Source: Chromatiales bacterium (GTDB lineage: Bacteria > Pseudomonadota > Gammaproteobacteria > Granulosicoccales > Granulosicoccaceae). From it: 53,642 nucleotides of DNA. The stretch covers positions 1 to 53,642 of the forward strand of contig JAHDHK010000006.1 in NCBI GenBank assembly GCA_020631335.1. The letters run 5' to 3'. The notes under the pieces are model-generated. The model had not been told where the DNA came from, did not search any database, and saw only the letters and a list, made by a program, of their open reading frames with translations. This document shows, one piece after another, positions 45,811 through 53,642 of this stretch. The translations under genes and the position numbers were made by a program. Within the stretch, counting starts at the first letter, position 1. Every line of letters begins with the position of its first letter.

Positions 45811-46889
45811 TAGTCGAAACCTCTGGTTGCGAGTCCGCACGCGATCATCATTGCCGGCCCGTCGGACTGTAGCCGCTGCTGAGCAACACCCGCTGCACAC
45901 TCGATATTGCTGAATGGATTAGCGATCGCAGTCGGCGTACCGATATGTTGTTCGATTAGATCCGCGATCCCGGGTATTTCGGCACAGCCTCCCGCCAGCA
46001 GAATTTCGTCTACGTAGTCGTTTTGATCTGCTGAGAAAAAGAACTGCAGAAAACGGTTGGCCTGTTGCACGATCTGATCTTTAAACGGGCTGAGAATTTC
46101 CGGCTCGTAGTTATCCGGCAGTCCGCCGACGCGCTTCACTCGTCCGGCATCTTCATAAGACAGGCCGTAACGACGCATAATTTCTTCTGTCAGTTGCTTG
46201 CCGCCAAAAGGCTGCTCGCGTGTATAGACAAGGTTGTCGTCGCGGAAGACACTCAGACTGGTCATAGTCGCACCGATGTCGAGTACCGCTACCGTCTTGT
46301 CACTCCAGTCGCGACCGGATGTCTGTTGTATCAGTTTGCAGGTGTGTTCAATAGTGTATGGCTCAATGTCCACCACTTTGGCAGTCAGTCCGCCGATTTC
46401 ACAGGCCGCTGTCCGCTCTTCCACGTTCTCACTACGACTGGCTACCAGTAGCACGTCGTTCGCTTTGGGTTGATCCTCGCTCGGGCCGATGACCTGATGA
46501 TCGAGGTTGACCTCCTCGAGCGCGTAAGGAATGTACTGGTCGGCCTCGAGCTGTATTTGTGCCTCGAGCTCCGCGGGCTTGAGTGATGCCGGCATCTGGA
46601 TCACTTTGGTAATGACCATTGCACTGGGCACCGCTACGGCCGCGTGTTTGCGTTTTGAGCCGGATTTTTTAACGGCCCTCTTGATAGCCTCGCCGACCGC
46701 CTCTACATCCTGCAGGCTCTTGTCGTTCATCGCGTTGGCTGGAAGCGGCTCAACAGCGTAGCTTTCGATTCGATAAGCAGATTTGGTACGACTTAGCTCA
46801 AGCAATTTTACCGACGTTGAGCTAATGTCTATACCAACCAGATTCGATTGTTTGTTTCCGATTGAGAAATTCATAGTGTGGGGTGACAC
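45810..46889 (-). CDS. pilM: Type IV pilus assembly ATPase-like protein PilM
   Basis: The 359-residue actin-like cytoplasmic protein recruits PilN. It has VGIDISSTSVKLLELS (phosphate-1 loop), VLDIGATMTSLSVFRDD (phosphate-2 loop), GGKQLTEEIMRRYGLS and LLAGGCAEIPG (adenosine region). Two starts are possible: GTG at 46889 with AAAAGG a few bases upstream, and ATG at 46874, which gives MNFSIGNKQSNLVGIDIS, closer to the family's usual length. It is first in the pilMNOPQ operon and divergent from mrcA, an arrangement conserved in Pseudomonas and relatives. Confidence 0.94.
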   Translation of the reverse strand: MSPHTMNFSIGNKQSNLVGIDISSTSVKLLELSRTKSAYRIESYAVEPLPANAMNDKSLQDVEAVGEAIKRAVKKSGSKRKHAAVAVPSAMVITKVIQMPASLKPAELEAQIQLEADQYIPYALEEVNLDHQVIGPSEDQPKANDVLLVASRSENVEERTAACEIGGLTAKVVDIEPYTIEHTCKLIQQTSGRDWSDKTVAVLDIGATMTSLSVFRDDNLVYTREQPFGGKQLTEEIMRRYGLSYEDAGRVKRVGGLPDNYEPEILSPFKDQIVQQANRFLQFFFSADQNDYVDEILLAGGCAEIPGIADLIEQHIGTPTAIANPFSNIECAAGVAQQRLQSDGPAMMIACGLATRGFD

Positions 46890-47137
46890 CAGACCTTTTT
46901 GCGCGTGATTCCAATCCGAAGATGGTTAGAATTTTTAATAAGCTGCAAGGTTTTTTCACAAAACGCGATGCAACTGCCATAATGCAACTGCAAAAGGCAC
47001 TCCACATTTTCGTTCCGGTTTGCCAAAAGCGTTAACAAGGTCCGAATCCGATGAGATATTTTCCTCATCCCGGGTGTGCCGGTTGAAATTGTATACAGCC
47101 CCGCCAAATCACTACCTCCAATGATGAGTGTCGAGCG

Positions 47138-49777
47138 TTGATAGGTCACATTTTCCGAGTGTTGCTGGGGCTGACTGTCCTGACAGTGGTCATCGCCGGC
47201 GTTGCCGGTTTCCTTACGTATAAGCGTTTGGAACCGAACCTTCCGGACATTGACGCACTGGCGGATGTAGAGCTGCATTTGCCTTTGTCTGTTTACACGA
47301 GTGATGCCAAACTCATCGCTGAGTTCGGCGAAAAGCGCCGTGAGCAGCTACTGATCGAAAATACACCGCAGGTTTTGATCGATGCGGTGATCGCCTCGGA
47401 AGACGACCGGTTCTACGAGCACCCCGGCGTTGATTATCAGGGGCTGATCCGGGCAGGTATCAACCTGTTAAAGACCGGTCGCAAAGGGCAGGGCGGCAGT
47501 ACCATCACAATGCAGGTGGCGCGTAACATTTATCTGTCGCCGGAAAAAACCTACATACGCAAGATCAACGAAATACTGCTGGCGCTGAAAATTGAGCGAC
47601 AGATAAGCAAAGATGAAATCCTCGAGCTTTATCTGAATATCCCCTACCTGGGCAATCGCGCCTATGGCGCGGCCTCAGCGGCAAAGGTTTACTACGGCAA
47701 ACAGGTGCAGGAGCTTGATCTGGCGGAGGCGGCGATGATCGCCGGGCTGCCCAAAGCGCCTTCTGCATACAACCCGATTGTTAATCCAGAGCGCGCACTG
47801 GTTCGCCGTAACTATGTGCTTCGACGTATGCTGGAGCTGGGTAAAATCACCCGCTCCGAGTTCGATGATGCCAAGAATCAGCCGGTAACTGCCAAACTTC
47901 ACCGTGCCGCCACTGAGCTTGAAGCTGAATATGTCAGTGAAATGGCTCGGGCACAGATGATTGAATGGCTGGGTGATGAGGCCTATACCGGTGGTTACCG
48001 GGTTTTTACCACCATCGACAGCAGGCATCAGATTGCCGCCAACAAAGCGCTGCGCAAAGCACTGCAGAGTTACGAGCAGAGACACGGATTTCGGCTGCCC
48101 GGTAAGGCAACGCCGGAAGATGCTGAATCGCAGGAAACCATTGACGAAATACTGGCGTCACTGCCCGGCTACGGGGATCTGGAAGCAGCCATGGTGACGC
48201 AGGTGAACGAGCTGTTTGCTCGTATTCAGATGCAGGGAGGCAAGGTAGTCGATATGCCCTGGTCGAATATGGCGTGGGCATCACCCAGAAGTGAAGAAGA
48301 TAACAAAAAACCGGCGCTATCGATGCCATCGGAACTGTTGAATCCGCTGGACCTCATTTACGTGCACGAAATTACCGAGGTTGCTGAGCCACCGGCTGTC
48401 AAAGAGGGGGAAGCGCCTCCGATAGTGCCGGTTCCCGGATATGCGCTGGCGCAGATGCCGGATGTCGAAGGGGCATTGGTATCGCTTTCCCCGCAAACCG
48501 GAAAAATTGTCGCACTGGTGGGTGGCTATGATTTTTATCGCAGTAAATTCAATCGTGTGACACAGGCCTACCGGCAGCCGGGGTCAAACTTTAAGCCGTT
48601 TGTATACTCGGCAGCGCTTGAACACGGTGATACCGCAGCGTCAATCTACAACGATACGCCGATTGTGCTTGAAGATAACGTGCTTGAAGACGAGTGGCGT
48701 CCCCGTAATTACTCCGGTCGGTTTTTCGGCCCGACCCGCTTGCGTGAAGCGCTGGTGAAATCCAGAAACCTGGTGTCAATCCGGGTGCTGCAGGAGCTCG
48801 GTATTCCCCGCACTATCCGCTACGTGAAGCGCTTCGGCTTTGAAAACCGGAGTTTGCCTAAAAATCTGTCACTGGTGCTTGGCAGTGGCGACATGACGCC
48901 GTTGCAGCTGGCAACCGGATACACCGTATTTGCCAACAACGGCTATGCGGTGCCTACCAGGTACATTGAGCGGATAGAAGATGCCGAGGGCAATGTCATT
49001 TACAGCGCGGCGGATGTTGCCTTTTGTGATACCGGAGAACAATGTCAGCAGGTGGCGAAAGGCATGGCGGGCAACACGGAGCGCATCGAGGCGGCTGCCG
49101 GGTCCGTTACGCCCTCAGGTACTGTAAGCCGGGGGGTACCGGAAGGCCCCGCGGCAATCGCTGCTCCCAGAGTTATTGATGCGCGTAATGCTTTTATTAT
49201 GCGCTCTGTCATGCGCGAAGTAATTCAGCGAGGGACGGCGACCCGCGCCAAAGTGCTGGGCCGCAGTGATATTGCCGGAAAAACCGGTACCACTAACGAT
49301 TTGTTTGACGCCTGGTTTACCGGCTTCAACAGTTCACTGGTGGCAACTGCGTGGATAGGTTATGACGAGCAGCGATCACTCGGCCCGCGCGAAAGTGGCG
49401 GCGTGGCAGCGTTGCCTATGTGGATAGACTACATGCAGGTTGCGCTTGAGGGTATTGAGGAGGATCGTGAATATCAGCCTGACGGTATTGCGACCGCAAG
49501 AATCGATCGCAAGACCGGTAAGCTTGCTTCTCCGGGTGCTAAAAACGCCTACTTCGAGTACTTCCGCGAAGAGAATATGCCGACAGAGTTTGCCGAACCG
49601 CAGGAAGCGGTGACTCCTGTCGTGGTGCAGCAGGTGCAACCTGCTGTGGTGATAAACGGTGGCGGCAATACCGTTGAATTCACCGAATCCCCGACATTGA
49701 CGCCAGCGCCGGTGATCATTCAGCCACAACGGCCTTCGAGTGAAGACAACAAAAAGAAAATAGAGCAGTTGTTTTAG
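47138..49777 (+). CDS. mrcA: Penicillin-binding protein 1A (class A transglycosylase/transpeptidase)
   Basis: The 879-residue enzyme polymerises and cross-links peptidoglycan. After a short membrane anchor (about 8-27) it has the GT51 domain with catalytic Glu88 (ASEDDRFYEH), GGSTITMQVARN and ELYLNIPYLG. An OB-like insertion characteristic of PBP1A follows, then the transpeptidase with SNFK (Ser483-Lys486), SRN (Ser542) and KTGTTN (Lys715-Gly717). The C-terminal tail is proline- and valine-rich. The frame begins with TTG at 47138, with GTG at 47159 as an alternative; no ATG is in a suitable place. It is divergent from pilM, as in Pseudomonas ponA. Confidence 0.94.
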   Translation: MIGHIFRVLLGLTVLTVVIAGVAGFLTYKRLEPNLPDIDALADVELHLPLSVYTSDAKLIAEFGEKRREQLLIENTPQVLIDAVIASEDDRFYEHPGVDYQGLIRAGINLLKTGRKGQGGSTITMQVARNIYLSPEKTYIRKINEILLALKIERQISKDEILELYLNIPYLGNRAYGAASAAKVYYGKQVQELDLAEAAMIAGLPKAPSAYNPIVNPERALVRRNYVLRRMLELGKITRSEFDDAKNQPVTAKLHRAATELEAEYVSEMARAQMIEWLGDEAYTGGYRVFTTIDSRHQIAANKALRKALQSYEQRHGFRLPGKATPEDAESQETIDEILASLPGYGDLEAAMVTQVNELFARIQMQGGKVVDMPWSNMAWASPRSEEDNKKPALSMPSELLNPLDLIYVHEITEVAEPPAVKEGEAPPIVPVPGYALAQMPDVEGALVSLSPQTGKIVALVGGYDFYRSKFNRVTQAYRQPGSNFKPFVYSAALEHGDTAASIYNDTPIVLEDNVLEDEWRPRNYSGRFFGPTRLREALVKSRNLVSIRVLQELGIPRTIRYVKRFGFENRSLPKNLSLVLGSGDMTPLQLATGYTVFANNGYAVPTRYIERIEDAEGNVIYSAADVAFCDTGEQCQQVAKGMAGNTERIEAAAGSVTPSGTVSRGVPEGPAAIAAPRVIDARNAFIMRSVMREVIQRGTATRAKVLGRSDIAGKTGTTNDLFDAWFTGFNSSLVATAWIGYDEQRSLGPRESGGVAALPMWIDYMQVALEGIEEDREYQPDGIATARIDRKTGKLASPGAKNAYFEYFREENMPTEFAEPQEAVTPVVVQQVQPAVVINGGGNTVEFTESPTLTPAPVIIQPQRPSSEDNKKKIEQLF

Positions 49778-49949
49778 GCCGTCCCTCAAGCTTCAGGTGC
49801 TGCTGAATACAGTTAATTCACGCAGCTGCGGTTATTGTCGGGGGTGTTTGGGGTTGCCGGGCGCAAATCGCGCTCTTTAAATGGTTGCGTTTGGCTGTTT
49901 GTTTTTGCAGTGCGGCACACGGCAATTGAGGCGCAAACGCGCCACGGGT

Positions 49950-49978
49950 GCAGGCAATTGCAGGCAATTTTCACCCGG
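49950..49978. repeat. Short direct repeat and flanking inverted arms after mrcA
   Basis: GCAGGCAATT occurs twice in tandem (49950-49969), flanked by CGGGTG on the left and CACCCG on the right, which can pair. It sits between the convergent mrcA and hemE genes and may act as a transcript end. There is no T tract of note. Confidence 0.3.
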
Positions 49979-49982
49979 GCGG

Positions 49983-51041
49983 CTATTGGTGGTATGACGG
50001 GCTCAGTGAATGTAGCGTGTCGATCATGTGGGATACGTTGTCCGGATCGATGTGCTGGTGGATGCCGTGCCCGAGGTTGAAAATGTGCCGATGCCCCTGG
50101 CCGTAGCTGTCGAGCACGCGTTTTACTTCTTCGCTGATGCGTTCCTTTGTGCCGTATAGAACACCCGGATCCATATTGCCCTGCAAGGCGACTGCATCGT
50201 TCGTCAGTGCTCGCGCTTCCTGCAAATCAGTGGTCCAGTCAACGCCCACACCGTGACAGCCTGTGTTTGCGATTTCTGTCAGCCAGTTGCCGGCGTTTTT
50301 AGTAAAGAGAGTGATCGGTGTAGAGGTGTGGCTTGCGCGCAGGGCGTCAACGATCTGTTGCATGTAATGCAGAGAGAACTCACGGTACGCCGCCGGGGTG
50401 AGCACACCGCCCCAGGTATCAAAAACCATCAGTGCCTGAGCGCCGGCATCGGCTTGCGCTTTGAGGTAATTGATGGTGGTCGTGGTTACCCGGGTGAGTA
50501 ATTCATGCAAAGCGTTTTTGTCGCCATACATCAGGCGTTTGATGTGTTGATACTCTTTGCTGCCTCCGCCTTCCACCATATACGTAGCCACCGTCCACGG
50601 ACTGCCACTGAAGCCGATTAATGGAACGCTGTCATTGAGCTCGCGTCTTATCAGTCGAACCGCGTCCATCACGTAACGCAGCTCTGTTTCCGGATCGGGT
50701 GTGGGTAATCGGGAGATATCCTGTGGAGTGCGTGTGGGATGTTTAAAGCGAGGTCCTTCGCCGGCTTCAAAGTACAGCCCCAGACCCATGGCATCGGGTA
50801 CGGTGAGTATGTCGGAAAACAGAATGGCAGCGTCGAGCGCAAAGCGTCGCAGGGGCTGCAATGTCACTTCGCAGGCGAGTTCCGGCGTGCCTGCAAGCGT
50901 CATAAAGTCGCCTGCCTGTTTGCGGGTTTCAAGGTATTCCGGCAGGTACCGGCCCGCCTGACGCATAATCCACACGGGGGTGCGATCAACCGGCCTGGCA
51001 TTCAATGCGTCCAGCAGACGCGTATTCGTTTTATTCGACAT
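49983..51041 (-). CDS. hemE: Uroporphyrinogen decarboxylase HemE
   Basis: The 352-residue enzyme decarboxylates uroporphyrinogen III to coproporphyrinogen III in heme synthesis. The N-terminal signature [21 protein letters not shown] includes the substrate-binding arginines. [51 protein letters not shown] and [15 protein letters not shown] are also seen. The length is typical (about 354). It lies downstream of gltD on the same strand, a pairing also seen in Pseudomonas, but both are displaced from gltB. Confidence 0.96.
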   Translation of the reverse strand: MSNKTNTRLLDALNARPVDRTPVWIMRQAGRYLPEYLETRKQAGDFMTLAGTPELACEVTLQPLRRFALDAAILFSDILTVPDAMGLGLYFEAGEGPRFKHPTRTPQDISRLPTPDPETELRYVMDAVRLIRRELNDSVPLIGFSGSPWTVATYMVEGGGSKEYQHIKRLMYGDKNALHELLTRVTTTTINYLKAQADAGAQALMVFDTWGGVLTPAAYREFSLHYMQQIVDALRASHTSTPITLFTKNAGNWLTEIANTGCHGVGVDWTTDLQEARALTNDAVALQGNMDPGVLYGTKERISEEVKRVLDSYGQGHRHIFNLGHGIHQHIDPDNVSHMIDTLHSLSPSYHQ

Positions 51042-51193
51042 AGAGTTAATGTAACGCGAAATCGCGCTAAAAGAGAGTGCATATTATTGCCGCAGCGAAG
51101 CGCTTTTCGCTGCATCGCAACAAACGCAAAAATACTCGACTGAGCGGCAGTAAATCGGCCGGCCCGATTGGCTGGAATGTGATGAAAATGAGT

Positions 51194-51215
51194 GCACCTG
51201 CCATTGTGCAGGTGC
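51194..51215 (-). terminator. Terminator-like hairpin right after gltD
   Basis: GCACCTGC (51194-51201) pairs perfectly with GCAGGTGC (51208-51215) around CATTGT. Four bases separate it from the gltD stop on the minus strand, and the sequence beyond reads ACTCATTTTCAT in transcript sense. It probably ends most gltD transcripts before hemE. Confidence 0.6.
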
Positions 51216-51219
51216 TGTG

Positions 51220-52704
<1,485 letters not shown>

Positions 52705-52760
52705 TTAGCAGACAGAGAGCAAATTGCCCCTGTTGGGACAGCAATCGGTCTTTAAGACAA

Positions 52761-53210
52761 TCAGGCGCCTAGTCGTGCTTTTATTTTTGCGCTGACCGCA
52801 CCCATGTCTGCCCGGCCCTGAAGTTCGGGCTTCAGGGTGCCCATCACTTTGCCCATGTCGCGTATTTCGCTGGCGCCGGTTTTTTCGATGGCCGCTTCGA
52901 TAAGCTGGTCAATCTCTGCATCATCGAGAGGCTGTGGCAGGTAGGTCTGAATGATTTCGAGCTCGGATTGCTCGATATCCGCAAGGTCATCGCGTGCGCC
53001 CTTGCGAAACTGCTCGATAGATTCCCGTCGCTGTTTGGCCATTTTGTCGAGGATCACCAACATAGCGGTGTCATCGAGTTCAACACGCTCGTCAACTTCT
53101 TTCTGCTTTGCTGCGGCAGAGATCAGCCTCAGGACGGACAGTTTGTCCTTTTCACCGCTTTTCATGCACGCCTTGATGTCGGCCATCAGGGCGGTTTTTA
53201 TGTCAGACAT
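52761..53210 (-). CDS. GatB/YqeY domain protein
   Basis: The 149-residue protein matches the YqeY family, a small tRNA-binding-like helical domain also found at the C-terminus of GatB. Typical features are MSDIKTALMADIKACMKSGEKDKLSVLRLISAA-type opening (split by lysine runs), QFRKGARDDLADIEQSELEII and YLPQPLDDAEI, with AIEKTGASEIRDMGKVMGTL before the ending GRADMGAVSAKIKARL. Its precise function is unknown. It starts eight bases after the rpsU stop, so both form one transcript, an arrangement common in proteobacteria. Confidence 0.93.
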   Translation of the reverse strand: MSDIKTALMADIKACMKSGEKDKLSVLRLISAAAKQKEVDERVELDDTAMLVILDKMAKQRRESIEQFRKGARDDLADIEQSELEIIQTYLPQPLDDAEIDQLIEAAIEKTGASEIRDMGKVMGTLKPELQGRADMGAVSAKIKARLGA

Positions 53211-53218
53211 GGTGCTGT

Positions 53219-53434
53219 CTAGTACATTCTGACTCTGCGTGAGAGTTCTTTAGACAGTTTTTTCTGATGTCTTTTGACAGCGGCGGCTGCTTTGCGCTTT
53301 CGCTCGGTAGTCGGCTTTTCGTAATATTCGCGACGGCGGGTTTCGGTAAGGACTCCAGCTTTTTCGCAAGAGCGCTTGAAGCGACGAAGCGCAATTTCGA
53401 AAGGTTCGTTTTCTTTGACACGTACAGATGGCAT
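53219..53434 (-). CDS. rpsU: 30S ribosomal protein S21
   Basis: The 71-residue basic protein begins [20 protein letters not shown] and ends in a lysine/arginine-rich helix ([17 protein letters not shown]). It is complete and close to the E. coli S21 sequence. S21 helps mRNA selection at initiation. It is the first gene of an rpsU-yqeY unit and is divergent from tsaD, as in many gammaproteobacteria, but dnaG does not follow it here. A sigma-70-like promoter lies upstream (53512-53539). Confidence 0.97.
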   Translation of the reverse strand: MPSVRVKENEPFEIALRRFKRSCEKAGVLTETRRREYYEKPTTERKRKAAAAVKRHQKKLSKELSRRVRMY

Positions 53435-53511
53435 TGCTCTGCTGGATCTCCGTTGGGTATTTCCGGTAAATTTGTGGCCTGACAGGCTCGCAAAAATGGT
53501 TTAGCCCACCA

Positions 53512-53539
53512 AGTATAAAGGTTTATACAATACAAGCAA
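53512..53539 (-). promoter_or_regulatory. Sigma-70-like promoter for rpsU
   Basis: Read on the minus strand, TTGCTT (53539 to 53534) and TATACT (53517 to 53512) are separated by 16 bases, near the ideal spacing. They point toward rpsU, with about 78 bases between the -10 box and the ATG. Confidence 0.5.
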
Positions 53540-53581
53540 GTAATCGACCCGGATTCCGGGGTCCTGAAAGGCGAAAACACA

Positions 53582-53642
53582 GTGCAAGTTCTTGGAATAG
53601 AGTCCAGCTGCGACGAAACCGGCATAGCACTTTACGATACCG
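53582..53642 (+). CDS. tsaD: tRNA threonylcarbamoyladenosine synthase TsaD (start only)
   Basis: The last 61 bases open a frame from GTG at 53582 reading MQVLGIESSCDETGIALYD, the invariant N-terminus of TsaD (Gcp, YgjD), the ATPase-like enzyme that transfers threonylcarbamoyl to A37 of tRNAs reading ANN codons. AAAGG lies ten bases upstream of the GTG. The rest is outside the window. Its divergence from rpsU is a conserved arrangement. Confidence 0.93.
   Translation, partial: MQVLGIESSCDETGIALYDT

Overview
The window is a bacterial chromosome segment of about 53.6 kb with moderate GC. Gene content points to a free-living, non-enteric gammaproteobacterium: a RecBCD set in the order recC-recB-recD, a pilMNOPQ cluster divergent from a class A penicillin-binding protein, an aroK/aroB - DamX-like - gltB block, and an rpsU/yqeY pair divergent from tsaD. 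This arrangement strongly resembles the ponA-pilMNOPQ-aroK-aroB-gltB neighbourhood of Pseudomonas and relatives. I cannot name the genus. No rRNA, tRNA, CRISPR array, insertion sequence or prophage was recognised.

Positions 1-8.3 kb are accessory and loosely packed. They hold a partial gene at the left edge, a frameshifted low-molecular-weight tyrosine-phosphatase-like gene, an outer-membrane beta-barrel protein, a membrane-anchored LytTR regulator, a small lipoprotein, a two-gene unit (FAD oxidoreductase plus PIG-L-type deacetylase), two GNAT acetyltransferases (one apparently with an internal deletion) and several gene-poor gaps. A probable decayed reading frame lies just before recC.

Positions 8.3-23.3 kb centre on DNA repair. 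Overlapping recC-recB-recD are followed by a small stand-alone protein that matches only the N-terminal part of family X DNA polymerases. Then come an orphan type IV pilin, a DmdC-like acyl-CoA dehydrogenase divergent from a TetR regulator (with a clear operator-like palindrome between them), and recQ.

Positions 23.3-30.5 kb are metabolic. They hold an M42 peptidase, YceH and a DUF1499 protein on the minus strand. On the plus strand are a cobalt-type nitrile hydratase (alpha, beta, activator) and two tandem GH114-like lipoproteins. A cysteine-poor DksA paralogue follows on the minus strand.

Positions 30.5-53.6 kb are core genome, almost all on the minus strand: rsmE, dnaG, gltB, a DamX-like AAA+/SPOR protein, a fused shikimate kinase/3-dehydroquinate synthase, pilQ-P-O-N-M, then mrcA on the plus strand, then hemE, gltD, yqeY, rpsU and the start of tsaD. 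The notable features here are the AroK-AroB fusion, the separation of gltB from gltD by about 13.6 kb, and the distance between dnaG and rpsU. No single new system stands out. The best leads are the polymerase-less PolX-like protein beside RecBCD, the AroKB fusion, the tandem GH114 lipoproteins behind nitrile hydratase, and the single-cysteine DksA.
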